The notes beneath the pieces are model-generated. The model saw only the letters and a list, made by a program, of their open reading frames with translations, did not search any database and was not told the origin of the DNA. 64,000 bases of DNA from Paracholeplasma brassicae (GTDB lineage Bacteria > Bacillota_I > Bacilli_A > Acholeplasmatales > UBA5453). The stretch lies in the NCBI RefSeq assembly GCF_000967915.1, contig NC_022549.1:980366-1044365 (forward strand), read 5' to 3'. Shown in pieces: positions 44,149 through 55,037 of this stretch; position 1 is the stretch's first letter, and the number at the start of each line of letters is the position of its first letter. The position numbers and the translations under genes were made by a program.

Positions 44149-44616
44149 TTAAATCTTACACTTGGCATTTTTCACTTCTTTTAGTAACCATAAAAACCCA
44201 ATTGCTAATATCACGAGTGATAATAGTTTATATGGTAGACCAGCAAATGGTAACACCGCCACTGAAAAAGTAATGCCAATGACAGCAAAAAATGAAATAA
44301 CGCAACTCGTGCATCCGTAAGTAAGCACACCAAATAATACCGATACCATCGTCATAAATGTGCCTTTACCTTCTTTTTTAGTTACATCAAACAAAGCGGT
44401 CGATAAATTAAACATAAGCGCTGATACAAGTGCCATCACAACATTTAATATGACATTAATAATCACCAAGTAAGTGCCATAATCGCTTACCATTTTTGCA
44501 TAACCACCATTAAAATAATCTAGCGTGGTGTAAATACCAATAAAGAAACTAAAAAATAATAGTCCCACGAGCATAAACTTGGATGTTTTTAGTCGATCTT
44601 TTACTTCATACATCAT
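44149..44616 (-). CDS. Small four-helix membrane protein with a Cys-x2-Cys motif
   Basis: 155 residues. Four predicted transmembrane helices (about 13-32, 46-69, 85-112, 118-147) with a short charged N-terminus and a Lys-rich C-terminus. A helix boundary holds [12 protein letters not shown], a Cys-Thr-Ser-Cys pair that could be redox-active or bind metal. It overlaps the msr gene by 4 nt and is therefore translationally coupled to it, suggesting a role linked to methionine sulfoxide repair or disulfide exchange, but I do not recognise a family. Function unknown. Confidence 0.6.
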   Translation of the reverse strand: MMYEVKDRLKTSKFMLVGLLFFSFFIGIYTTLDYFNGGYAKMVSDYGTYLVIINVILNVVMALVSALMFNLSTALFDVTKKEGKGTFMTMVSVLFGVLTYGCTSCVISFFAVIGITFSVAVLPFAGLPYKLLSLVILAIGFLWLLKEVKNAKCKI

Positions 44617-45509
44617 AAGTTTTTTTGAAATAAGGCAAGATACGCCTTAAAGCCTTCCTTTTCGAGATCTTTTAAAGGAATAAAACGAAGTGCAGCACCA
44701 TTGATACAATAACGCAAGCCGCCTTTTTCAATTGGGCCATCATCAAATACATGGCCTAAATGGCTATCTGAGTGTACGGACCTAATTTCAATTCGGTGCA
44801 TACCATATGAAAAGTCGTTTTTCTCTACAATTTGTGTGATTGGTTTAGTAAAACTAGGCCAGCCACAGCCAGCATCAAATTGGTCTATCGTTGAAAATAA
44901 AGGCTCATTTGAAATGACATCAACATAGATACCTGGTTCATTGCCCTTAGAAAATGAACTTGTAAAAGGTCGTTCGGTGTGATTTTTCTTTGTAACTTCA
45001 AAGGCAAGCGGCGCTAATGTCTTTAGCTTTTCTTTGTAAGAATCCTTCCAAAGCAAAGCAATCGTTTGAAGACGACCCTCTTTCTTTTTTAGTAACTCGT
45101 GCTTTAAAATGCGCTGTTGATCCGTCATTAGTGGATCACTACTAGCAATCTCAAATGAATCGATTTGCTGATATTCAACAAGCACATTAGAAAACCGTTT
45201 TTTCAGTTTCTCTAGTGAATCTTGAATGACGAGTAATTCACTATCGGTTTGATAGAACATGATGGGTTTAAATGCCTCACCACGATCACTAAACTGACCC
45301 AAATTATCCGTAAAATCGATTTGTTTTAAGTAGTTGTCTACTAGTGAGTTGTAATCAAGCAACAATGAGTCATAACTGACTTCAACTACTTCTGCTTTGT
45401 TATTACGATAATGACCTGTTCCCCCAGTCACTGTTATCACACCTGGGGTAAATCGGAAGATTTCAATTAAACCATAAAATCTGCCACCTGAAAAATAAGC
45501 TTTTCTCAT
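44613..45509 (-). CDS. Peptide methionine sulfoxide reductase MsrAB-like fusion with degenerate MsrA half
   Basis: 298 residues from the ATG at 45509, which is preceded by AAGGAAGGAA. The C-terminal MsrB domain (about 165-290) is well conserved: [30 protein letters not shown] and the catalytic-cysteine motif [14 protein letters not shown]. The N-terminal half follows the MsrA order ([51 protein letters not shown]), but the catalytic cysteine of the GCFWG motif is replaced by arginine. So only reduction of Met-R-sulfoxide is expected. The MsrB zinc CxxC pairs seem absent. Not named msrAB because of the lost MsrA site. Confidence 0.88.
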   Translation of the reverse strand: MRKAYFSGGRFYGLIEIFRFTPGVITVTGGTGHYRNNKAEVVEVSYDSLLLDYNSLVDNYLKQIDFTDNLGQFSDRGEAFKPIMFYQTDSELLVIQDSLEKLKKRFSNVLVEYQQIDSFEIASSDPLMTDQQRILKHELLKKKEGRLQTIALLWKDSYKEKLKTLAPLAFEVTKKNHTERPFTSSFSKGNEPGIYVDVISNEPLFSTIDQFDAGCGWPSFTKPITQIVEKNDFSYGMHRIEIRSVHSDSHLGHVFDDGPIEKGGLRYCINGAALRFIPLKDLEKEGFKAYLALFQKNL

Positions 45510-45608
45510 CTTATTCCTTCCTTCCTGTCTTAATTCTATTAAAACATATTTCACGCCATTTTACTTTTCATTTGCTTACTAAGCGGTACTTTAATTGAAA
45601 TAGTAAGA

Positions 45609-45637
45609 AAAAAAACACCAGATTTCTCTGGTGTTAA
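45609..45637 (-). terminator. Terminator of the giant surface protein gene
   Basis: Minus-strand AACACCAGA-GAAA-TCTGGTGTT followed by TTTTTTTC, overlapping the stop codon. Confidence 0.85.
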
Positions 45638-48600
45638 GTCGTTGGATTAAAATCAACAATTTCTTGTTGTCCCCACGGCGGTGTTTGATTGGTTCTAACC
45701 ACCGTAATGGTTAGCGCATATTTCCTTGGAATGATATCCGATGGGATGTTAAATGAATCAGCAGATACATTGATTGAAGAAGATTCAAACTGAATCACAA
45801 ACGTAAAGCCCTCTGGTAGATCAATACTGACTTTATAGTTTCCACTCATTGAACTTCTAAACTGTAGGTTACTACCCACATTTGAACCACTAAAATGACT
45901 AAATAACGACATTGAAGTCTTTTTTGTTCCACTTTGGAATAAATCAAAGGTAACAAAGACTTTTTCTAAACTGAAATTAACAATGTTTTGATCGTAACGA
46001 ATGGTCAAGTCAAAATAGACGTTGTTCGTGATGTCTTGTACCGCAACAAAGTAATCAGTGTAATGTGTATTATAATTAGAGTCAAATTGGTCATAGTCTT
46101 CAGCATACACACGGTATTGAATGAAATTAAAGACCGAGTCGTCATCGCCTGGACTAAAATCTGTTGATAATAATTCTGATTGTAATTCCGGATTTGCTGC
46201 ATTATCTATATCTGTAATTCGTCTGATTATTGAACCAAATGGCAAATAAAACGTTGGGCTATAAAATGATAAATCACTCATTTGTACTTGCCCGATAATG
46301 TAGTAGGCATTGTAATCGTCATACGCGTTATAATTAATACCTGTTGATGGTAGTGTGACGATTGTTCTTGAGGCAGGGTTATCCAAATACGCCACATAAT
46401 CGATAGTTGAAATATACTCATAGTCCATAATAATGTTTAATCCAGCGTATACCGTATCTGAGATGAACGTCACATTAGAAATAAGTGAATCGTCACTCTT
46501 TAGTTTGCGAACAGTAAAATCTTCATACGCTTGATAGTTCCAAGTTAAATTAAAGCCCGCTACGTTTACTTGTTGAACATAAGAAACGTTAAATACATAA
46601 TCACCGATCGACGCACTTTGATTAAAATCAACTTCAAATCCGACCTCATCAATTCGGTTGATGAAGTAATCAAGTCCCAAGACAGCCGTTTGAGGTTCTG
46701 GCCCTTGATAAGTTGAACTAATTGTAAAGTTATCATCGTTAACAAAGGCATTTAACAAGTTATATTCCACGCGAATATTGGCAATTTCTTGTCTTAACAC
46801 ATTAAATTCAGATAATAGTCCTGTGCTTGCATCCCCATTTTTAAATGATTTGGTGATGTTCGGCTCTGGTGCTGCTTCTTCTAATCGATGTGTAAACGTG
46901 GTTATTGAGTTATCCTCAGCTCTAATTGTATAAACAATCGTATAACGATGTTGGTTTGTCGTTGTGTTAAACACAACTGGTGTTTGTAATACAACACTCA
47001 CAATCGTCGCTTTATGAGATAACGTTAACCCATTGATGTAACTTGGATTATCTGTGTTTCCCATCGTTGAAAAATCTACGATAAATGTCTCTGGGTTTGA
47101 AGCATCAAAATAGATCCCATAAGGTATGGTAGTTGTTAAGGTTTGATTATTCGTTATTTCATACGTAATGCCACCATAAGTAATCGATTTAATCAGTTTT
47201 TCACTACTTGGTCGTTTTGTAAAATTAACCACGTAATCTTGTTGGTTTGCAGCAAGTACTGATAAGCTGCTCACTAGTTTGTAGTTCCCACTATCGAGTT
47301 CGTCATCCAAATAAACTTGAATGTCTAAGGTCCCATTTGCATACGTTGCGTTTGCATTATTAAACCCACCAGGCGCACTGACAATGCCACCTTCGATTCT
47401 ATAAAGTGATGGGTCTATTAAGACATCATTTGCATCATAGAGCTTAATTTGATCCAATAGCTCATAAGTATCTTTTAAATTGACCGTGTTGTATCTAAAT
47501 GAAACCGATGGGTTATTTGTCGCTTGATAGTTCACTTGAGTATTAAGAGTCACATTTGTTGGGTTAGACCCACTAAACGTCGTGTTTACACCATCAACTT
47601 GCACGTTTGTAATCGATGATAATGATTGATCATTTGTTCGTTTGATTAATATTTTATAATCTCTATAAGTAACGTCATAATCAAAATCACTCTGATCACC
47701 TGTAAATGATTCACTGTAGACCCGCACGGTTCCATAGTGCTCTTGATAACTGTCTAATCCTGGCGAAGCTGAATGCTCACCATCAATGTTATAAGGACCA
47801 TAAGTAGTTAAAATCGTCGCTTTATCGTTTCCACTGTGAGGTTGACCATTAAACTTTAATGATGCACCATATGCGAGTTCATACGTACTTTCGTCGTTGT
47901 AGTTGATTGCAAAATTACTTGAAGGTGTGTATTCGGTCATTGTCGTTGTAATTCGTTGGTAGGTGACCTCTTGATTAGGTCCTGCGTACTCGTAATAATT
48001 GTAAGTCACAGTCTCCCATGTCAAACAAAATCCCCAAAACTGACGAGTACAAACTTCATAAGTGTCTTGTAATTGACGATACGCCCCATACCCAGCACCA
48101 ACGTTTGTAGCCGAACTAACTCGTCTACCGTTTCCTGAGGAACGCACTTGAAATAACTCATATGACGTACCCGAACGGTTGAATGTGGACCGATTATACG
48201 TAGGGTTTCCATCCTCATAACTTTGATTGTTTGATGTAAATGTCACATTATGTGTCCCATCGGTTGTGTTATACAAACGATTGGTATCATAAACATAATT
48301 GCCAGATGCTTGATCAAAGTAATAATGACCAACCCAGGTACCCGTATTCGATCCATAGCTATTTGGTACCCATGTCGCAATACTTGTGTTTGCCGTTTGT
48401 TGATTGATTGGTACGTATGAGTCTGTTACAACCGTTTGAAGTTGTGTTTCATAAGCCGCATCACTGTTACTAGCAACGTAATAAATAATTGTTCCATTGA
48501 CGTTATCAATTTCAGGTTCACCTAGTGTCACGCTCGGATCGTCTTCTTTGTATAATTCTAAATCGAATATGGTTGTTGCTATCGCTTTTTCAAGTTGTTT

Positions 48601-50982
48601 CATACCACTAAAGAATTTATAGTAGATACTTTGTCCTCTTGAAACAATCTCATCTTGCCAGGTTTGATCACTCATTGCAACCCCATCCACATAAGTGATT
48701 GGATTTAAGGCATTCAAGTCAATGTTATCTGGCATAAATAACCCATTACCAATACCTTTGGTTGATGATAATGCGTAAATACCAGCCGTTTGATTGATGT
48801 TTTGGAAGCCAATCTTATTTAGGAGTGGCGCACTAACTTTTGATTTCGGTATAAACTGAATAAAGTTTGAAATGTATTGATCGGTCATGAAGTTATTAAC
48901 CGCTGGTGCTGTTCTAAGTGGAAATGAGGTATGGAAAATACCACTGAATGTTGTATTATTAAGCCCACTTTGTCCAGTAGGTGCTGCTGCATCTAGTGAA
49001 TAACTCTTAATTAAATTAAATGGTTCTTTTGATGTGTCATCCGCTTTAGTCGTTGCCATATTGCCACTAACTTGGTTAATAATCGTTTGATTAGAACCAG
49101 TGATGGCTGGGGCGTTTCCTAAAACGTTAACAGTGCTATCAAAGTTGACTAAATAAGAAAACGTGACACGGGCAATTGAGAAGTTACCGGTACTGTAGTT
49201 CCAGTTATTGTTGCTACCTGTGTGAATTTTAGCGATTAGACCACCAAATGCATTGGCATTAGTTGATAAATTCGATGCTACGACAAATGAATGATTGATT
49301 GAAATACCCTGATTGATGCCATTGTAAACAAATGCATTTGCGCTAGTAATACGTCTAACGTTGCCATAATTAATCGAGTTTGAAATGAAAATTTCATTAT
49401 TATTTACGGTACCATACTTCACGAATTTATCAACAAATACAAATCCGTAAATGCCACTACCCAAATTTTTACCATAAATGTTACCATAATTTAGGTTATT
49501 AACACTACTTAACAACCCAAGTGACAAAATGCCCGATGATTTATTATGTGTTTCGTTAGCGATGTTTAATCCATCGCTATTTCTTGCGTTGTAGGCAATG
49601 ACGTCACCATAATTAATACTAAACGCAATTTTTGCAAAATATTGGAAATTATTTTGAGAACCTGCATCGACGTTATATTCATTTTTATCATTTCTTGTTG
49701 CGATCCCCGAGGCATTGACCCAACCATTTGTTGTTGAACTATAGGAAACGATGTTTCCATAATTAACAGAGTCTCTAATTTGAGCATATCTAGTTGCCAT
49801 CAAGAACGTAATACCGCCTGTTTCAACTTCAAATTCCCAACTCACACCTGTTCCACTTGATGATTGAATGGCGTTAGAATTATAGATATCCCCGGTGTTT
49901 GCTACACCTGTAAGCATGGATTCGTTAATTAAAACGATACCAGCCATGCGAGACTGTCCCTTAATTCGTGCATCGACATATATCTCACCGTCATTGACTG
50001 CGTTGTGGATTGATCCTTCTACTGGTGAGAAATCAACAGAGGTATAATCGATACCTTTTTGTTGATATAAATTCGTATTAGCATTTTTGTAACCAATACC
50101 TGAAATGAATAGGTTGGCTACTAAATTAGTATTGGCGTTGTAAAACGAAAGTCTACCACCATTATAAATGTTTCTTGCAGTTCTGTTTTGTGAGACTTCT
50201 TCAAATACACCATTAACTTTAAAAGTCTTTTGTGGGTTTGCTAAACCATCAATTGATCCACTTGGCAAGTATAATAATGCATTTGGCATCTCATTTTGTA
50301 AGTTAATCGAAATCGAACCGTTATTTCTTAATTGTTCGAAATCCATATTTTTACCTACCACAACACCACTGATTTTCACCCAATTGTGATAAATGGTATT
50401 ACTTGAGGTAACTGAAATATTCCCTTTATTGTATGCCTGAAAAACCTTGATATAACTACTACTAGCGTTAGTTACACCTAAGTTGTTATAATTACCTGTT
50501 GATACAAAATCATTGTTTGCTAACAAGACGCCAGCATAACGATTAAATAGACTTAAGTTCATTTCAAAATTCTTATTATTATAAAGCCCATAAAATGAAC
50601 CTGTTGAACCATAAGCAAACACACTACCAGCAACCTCTAAAGAGCCATTTGAAACGATAGCATTTAAATTTACGTTTGTGAATGTCGGATAAGTAATGTT
50701 AATAATCGCGTCATTCGTAAGTCCGTGCATCACAAAATCATTGACTAAATGAAGGTTTAAAACACCAGAAATTCGTGAACTTGTCGATGACTGATAATGA
50801 AAATTAAGATTACCTTTGTTCGTGAGGTGATTTAACTCACCACCAACAGATAAGACGTTACCGATAATACCAGCAGCATAAATGCTTGTGTGCGCATGGT
50901 TTTGATTGTATGTTTGTATTTGTCCTAAATTGATGACCTGATTCATTTGATTGATATGGCCATAGCCAACAATTCCGCCCAC
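45634..50982 (-). pseudogene. Giant secreted repeat protein, C-terminal three quarters (continues the gene starting at 52757)
   Basis: 1,782 residues from a GTG, but homologous coding continues upstream in the same frame to about 51180 (starting GFGLINETSFNGFIDTG), where it meets the other part of the gene. The first 500 or so residues are Asn/Gly-rich repeats of the type GGIVGYGHINQMNQVINLGQ and AGIIGNVLSVGGELNHLTN, resembling GLUG-type repeats of right-handed beta-helix surface proteins. Later parts are Tyr/Thr/Ser-rich with beta-sandwich character. No LPXTG signal, transmembrane helix or known enzymatic domain at the C-terminus. It is the last gene of the tandem-riboswitch unit. Joined length would be about 2,374 residues. 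Confidence 0.78.
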
Positions 50983-51104
50983 ATAAGAAATAGACGATTG
51001 ATTCGTCGTTAAATAGCTAAAGCCTGTGATTGGTGCTTTATTGGTTGATTTGATTACACTAATGCCTTCAGCATAGCCAATTAACCCACCAACTGCGGAT
51101 TCAT

Positions 51105-52757
51105 TTACATTACTTCGATATGTATGAACACCTGTGTCAATAAATCCGTTAAACGACGTTTCATTGATAAGACCAAAGCCTTACCAACTAAACCACCAAC
51201 ATAGGTTTTTGGGTTAGTCCCATTAGCGATTTGAATACCCGCATAGACATGCACGTTATTAATTGATCCACCACTTAAATAACCAGCAATTGAACCAATG
51301 GATACCTCAGGACGTTCGCTGTGTGTGGTAATATTTGTAATTCCCATTTTCATATCAATCACATTCAAATTTGCAACTCGTCCGAATAAGACACCAAATA
51401 AGCCATAGGTCACTAAGTTATTAATCATTACTTCTTTGTTGATTTCTAGATTAAGAATACTATAGTAGTTACTTGCGCCAACTATGAAATTTCTTGTGTA
51501 GAGCGTCGTCTGACTAGGATTTGAAATAGGTAATGATTCTAACGAACCTGAAAAACCAAACTTAGGCGTAATGTAAGCGTCTTTACTAACCGAATCATAA
51601 TTGATGTCATTATTGATACGGTAGTTTTGATTTCTAAAATAATTCGTTTCATTCAATAGTTGTGACATCACAACTAAATCTCTTGCGTTTGAAATCAATA
51701 GGTTGCCAGTTAGGTCTTTCTTTAGACCTTTTAATGTTGGGTAAATCAATGTTCTTAACGCTTGCGGGTTATTAGTAGAATAAGAGTTATTAAAATACCA
51801 TTTTGAATCAAAACGGTTACTCTCTTGAAATTGTGCCGTCGTTAAACCAACACTTAAATCCGTTGATAACTTGTTTTTTGTATATTTTTGTTGGTCATAA
51901 TACACATTTACTAATGATTGACCATTATTTGTATTGATGACCGGTGTGTGATTGATTGTTGAGGTTGACGCGTCCGATAAAACGGTAACCAATGAAACAA
52001 ACGCCTCTTTAAAGATCCCATTATTAATCGATATCAATCCAGATACCTCAAAATCACCATCCACGTTTAACCCTGGTTCTAAGCGGTCATCGATGTAGTA
52101 GACGTGAGAAACAAGGCCGTCATTTTTCCCAATCATGGTTGAGGCGTAAATCATTTGACCCCAAGCAATCGGTTGATACATCCAGACGTTTTTTAACCCA
52201 AGATTAACCACTTGTCCAGTGGCTCCAACGTTTGAAAACATCGAATAATGGACGAGTGCTTCGTCGTATTCATTGATGTAAACGGACTCTTGGATAATTG
52301 GTGAGAAAAATAGATTTGTAATTTCAAAACCTTGGCCATCAAACGTCCCATTGAACGGGGTATTAAACCCCACCGGAATAAAGAATAAACCTTGAGTTGA
52401 TGCTTCATTATAATCGATGTCTTTACCTAAAACGTAATTGAGATTCAAATACGTTTGTGGTTCTTCTTTGGACTTTAATGAAAAATAATAGAGATCAACG
52501 GCATTTTCAATTACGTATGTTTTAGCCGGATTAACAGCTTCTTGTCCTAAGTAGAGACGACTAAATTTAATAAAGTTATTTGTAAAGGCGATTGGTTGAA
52601 CAGGTGTTTTTAGACCTTCGCCATCAAATGTTGTTGTTTTTTCATAAATGCTATCTTGTGCAATAATTGTTTTTTCATTCACGTAGGAAACAATACCAAA
52701 AAAGCTTATGAAAACATAAGCTGCGATCATTAATTTGATTAAATAATGTCGTTTCAT
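51105..52757 (-). pseudogene. Giant secreted repeat protein, N-terminal part with signal peptide (frameshifted)
   Basis: 550 residues. N-terminal signal peptide (about 6-34: IKLMIAAYVFISFFGIVSYV). The mature part has segments such as PVGFNTPFNGTFDGQGFEIT and SIAGYLSGGSINNVHVYAG, i.e. a GLUG-like beta-helix pattern. The last 25 residues (from KALVLSMKRR) are out of frame: adding one G near 51178-51182 would continue as GGLVGKGFGLINETSF and join the gene to the frame ending at 45634 without any stop. So these are two pieces of one gene. It follows the two small SipW-type proteins in one operon behind the tandem riboswitch. Confidence 0.8.
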
Positions 52758-52774
52758 ACGATCAACTCCAAACG

Positions 52775-53437
52775 TTAATTAAAGAAAGTTTCACTGATTT
52801 GCCAACGTTCGCTAAATCGGTTGGCTTGTACAATATCAAAATAGAAATCGAGGTGTACAATACACTCTTCATAGTAATTGTCAGTTTCACGAACGTTATA
52901 TCTCGTGCCTCGATCAATTATCTTAAACTCATATGCCACATTAGGTATCAATATGTTGTCATAATAGATATATCCGTTATTATCACTAAGATATGAGAAT
53001 CCTGAATCCACAATGAATGGGTTATCGATTGGTCCCTCAGGCGTTCTTTCATGATAAATCACACTTGAGACAGTAGTATTCGATTGATAGTAATGTCTAA
53101 ATAATTGCCACTCATCTTGAAGTCTTAAGCGAAACCTAGAGGCAATAGAACTTGTGACTTCTACGCTTATATTTAATTTACCTATGTAGTTAGGTGCACT
53201 TGAATCGCCACCATCAATGATGATAATCTTTTTTTGATTGTCATAGTAAGGACTATTTAAACCAACCTCTAAGCCATCAAAATCAACTTTGAGCACAACA
53301 TCAAACTCACCATTTTCTAAAATAATCGGCAAAACTCTTTGACTGCGATACCAGGCAAAACTGCTGATGGTCAAGAGTAATGCCGATAAACTAAATATAA
53401 TCACGGTGACGATTATTTTTTTTGAAATGTACTTCAT
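52775..53437 (-). CDS. Secreted protein with SipW-type signal peptide
   Basis: 220 residues. Signal peptide KIIVTVIIFSLSALLLTISS followed by FAWYRSQ, the FAW pattern of SipW-processed (TasA/camelysin-type) proteins. The mature part is mostly beta strand, with an IDGGDSSAPNYIGKLNISVE stretch and repeated acidic loops; no enzyme motif is seen. It starts within the stop region of the preceding small protein and is followed after 17 nt by the giant surface gene. A minor fibre component or an anchor for the giant protein is an inference from context only. Confidence 0.72.
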   Translation of the reverse strand: MKYISKKIIVTVIIFSLSALLLTISSFAWYRSQRVLPIILENGEFDVVLKVDFDGLEVGLNSPYYDNQKKIIIIDGGDSSAPNYIGKLNISVEVTSSIASRFRLRLQDEWQLFRHYYQSNTTVSSVIYHERTPEGPIDNPFIVDSGFSYLSDNNGYIYYDNILIPNVAYEFKIIDRGTRYNVRETDNYYEECIVHLDFYFDIVQANRFSERWQISETFFN

Positions 53438-54111
53438 TAGAACTCACCATCCACTTGGATTGAGTCGATATTTAAGGCTAAATTATAGACATGGTCTAAA
53501 TAATTAGGGCCTTGATATAAATCATAATCTGCCCAAAACACCAATTGGAAGGTTAAAGTTTCAGAGGCAAATAATGAAACAGACTCTATATATTGTAACA
53601 TATTTTGATTGTGTGAGTCGATTAAGTTTCTTTGTTGTTCGAGTGTAGATCCACTTGAAATGATGGTTTGAATGTAGTTGTAATAGTCACGAATGTATTC
53701 ATGAGTTTCTTCGATGTTTTTGCCTTCTACAACGACTAAATAAATGAGGGCTTGCTCATTTAACGTATCTAAATTAATTCTATTTTTAACGGTGATGCTG
53801 TCTTCACTATTTGATAAGGTAATACCAATAGATGAAGCGATGTGGTTTAGTGCACCTGAGGTATTTAAGACAATATCTTTATTAAAATCTATGTATGTAA
53901 GTGTGTTTGTCGTAATGGTTTGACTAATCACTTGAACTGATTGATTTTCATCTACTTCAATCGATACATCCATTTGACTCGTTTCAAGGTTCACTAGTGT
54001 GACGTTATTTTGGAAGCTAAACCAAGCAAAAACAGACGTTGGTAATAACATCATTAATGACAAAACGATTAAGATTGATGGGATTAACGAACGTTTTTTC
54101 ATCACTAGCAC
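53437..54111 (-). CDS. Secreted protein with SipW-type signal peptide, first gene behind the tandem riboswitch
   Basis: 224 residues. Starts from GTG (or the ATG three codons later) with GGAGG upstream. Signal peptide IPSILIVLSLMMLLPTS then VFAWFSFQNNV. The mature region is predicted mixed alpha/beta: a beta-rich start, then a helical middle (SEDSITVKNRINLDTLNEQA, HEYIRDYYNYIQTIISSG) unlike the mostly beta TasA-like paralogues, then ETLTFQLVFWADYDLYQGPN. The FWADYD segment is at the place where other proteins of this locus have W-x-EG-x-D. Function unknown; probably a structural surface subunit. Confidence 0.72.
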   Translation of the reverse strand: MLVMKKRSLIPSILIVLSLMMLLPTSVFAWFSFQNNVTLVNLETSQMDVSIEVDENQSVQVISQTITTNTLTYIDFNKDIVLNTSGALNHIASSIGITLSNSEDSITVKNRINLDTLNEQALIYLVVVEGKNIEETHEYIRDYYNYIQTIISSGSTLEQQRNLIDSHNQNMLQYIESVSLFASETLTFQLVFWADYDLYQGPNYLDHVYNLALNIDSIQVDGEF

Positions 54112-54120
54112 CTCCTTTAT

Positions 54121-54215
54121 AAAAATAAAAAGCCAGCGATCTAATTTCTTAGATGCAACTGGCTACCATTTTTAGGCCCTATAGCTTTGCGTCACTAGGT
54201 TTCCCTAGTTTTGCC
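54121..54215 (-). promoter_or_regulatory. Class I c-di-GMP riboswitch (GEMM-I), second copy of tandem pair
   Basis: Minus strand: GGCAAAA, a stem with GAAA-type tetraloop (CTAGG-GAAA-CCTAG), the invariant GACGCAAAGC, GGGCCTAA and ATGGTAGCCAG, ending TTGC which pairs with GCAA at the 5' end. This is the GEMM-I consensus. The 3' strand AGCCAGTTGCATCTAA is also the 5' arm of an intrinsic terminator closing with TTAGATCGCTGGCTTTTT. Ligand binding should hold AGCCAGTTGC in the aptamer and permit read-through, so I predict an ON switch. The Shine-Dalgarno of the next gene follows 10 nt later. Confidence 0.93.
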
Positions 54216-54241
54216 GAGATTAAAAATAATCCTTAAGGGAC

Positions 54242-54331
54242 AAAAAAAGCCAGCCACTTAAAGATTAAGTGCAACTGGCTACCGTTTTCAGGCCCTATAG
54301 CTTTGCGTCGCTAGATTTCTCTAGTTTTGCC
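54242..54331 (-). promoter_or_regulatory. Class I c-di-GMP riboswitch (GEMM-I), first copy of tandem pair
   Basis: Minus strand: GGCAAAA, stem CTAGA-GAAA-TCTAG, GACGCAAAGC, GGGCCTGAA, CGGTAGCCAG, then TTGC. Its own terminator AGCCAGTTGCACTTAA / TTTAAGTGGCTGGC with T7 follows at once. It is nearly identical in core to the second copy 27 nt further on, and the two terminators in series would require both aptamers to be occupied for full expression. Confidence 0.93.
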
Positions 54332-54350
54332 TATATAATTTTCTATTTAT

Positions 54351-54379
54351 ATTATACTTTTAATGAACACATAAGTCAA
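54351..54379 (-). promoter_or_regulatory. Promoter of the tandem-riboswitch unit
   Basis: Minus-strand TTGACT (54374-54379), 17-nt spacer and TATAAT (54351-54356), located between the end of the upstream signal peptidase gene and the first riboswitch. It makes the downstream three genes a separate transcription unit. Confidence 0.8.
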
Positions 54380-54384
54380 GAAAT

Positions 54385-55035
54385 TTAATCTGTTGTATCT
54401 TCTTTTTTTAATTCTTCTTCGAGTTCTTTTCTTAATCGTTCTTTTTCTTCACTTATTATACGCGCTTTTTCCGCTTCAAACTGCGCATTAAGCTTTAGTT
54501 CGTTACGTTCTTTTACTTGTTTAAAAATAGAAGAAATTTCCATGACTAATAACACAACAAATGCAAGGATTGCCACTAAGAAAATTAAGCTTCTTGAGTT
54601 GACTAGTAACTTCCCAAGTCCAAATGCCATCGTTTGACCTATCACTATTCCAACAAGGTTATCTTGTGTTACTAATTCACTGTCAACAGGTGCTTTAGGG
54701 TTATCACCTTTCATTAGAATACTGCCATCAGAAATATCAATGGCTCTATGAACGATGTGAATTCCACGAGACGATTTATAGACTAACACAGGATCTTCAT
54801 CGTTTTCGACCATTCGATAAGCCTCATCATAGCTAATAGTTTTTACTATGATGAACTCACCCACTTGAATGGTCGGTTCCATTGAATCCGTCATAACGAC
54901 TGAATAGCCACGGTTAAACAGCGTTACAATTCCATTGTTTCTTACCGCTTTCGTCCCTGCGTAAACAAGTGAAAATATGATCACAAGCATGAAAGCAGTT
55001 AATAGGTAAGTTGTGATTTTCATGATTTTTTTCAT
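54385..55035 (-). CDS. sipW: Signal peptidase I, SipW-like (ER type), copy 1
   Basis: 216 residues. Two transmembrane helices (about 9-27 and 143-165) enclose an extracytoplasmic catalytic domain. The ER-type serine-histidine pair is visible: Ser51 in VVMTDSMEPTIQVG and His96 in GIHIVHRAIDIS, with Asp111 in LMKGDNPKAPVD; bacterial-type Lys is absent. Such SipW enzymes process TasA-type precursors, six of which lie in this locus. The cytoplasmic tail (170-216) is a charged predicted coiled coil containing EKERLRKELEEELKKE, nearly the same as in copy 2. Symbol given for the family, not for a demonstrated ortholog. Confidence 0.9.
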   Translation of the reverse strand: MKKIMKITTYLLTAFMLVIIFSLVYAGTKAVRNNGIVTLFNRGYSVVMTDSMEPTIQVGEFIIVKTISYDEAYRMVENDEDPVLVYKSSRGIHIVHRAIDISDGSILMKGDNPKAPVDSELVTQDNLVGIVIGQTMAFGLGKLLVNSRSLIFLVAILAFVVLLVMEISSIFKQVKERNELKLNAQFEAEKARIISEEKERLRKELEEELKKEDTTD

Positions 55036-55037
55036 AA

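Noticed and set aside
45634-52757. Sortase-anchored (LPXTG) surface protein
   Set aside because: No LPXTG-like motif, hydrophobic helix or charged tail at the C-terminus, and no sortase gene in the window.
54121-54331. Direct repeats at 54.1-54.3 kb and 63.9 kb as CRISPR repeats or mobile-element ends
   Set aside because: The repeats match the GEMM-I aptamer core and each is followed by an intrinsic terminator and precedes a gene; there are no regular spacers, cas genes or transposases.
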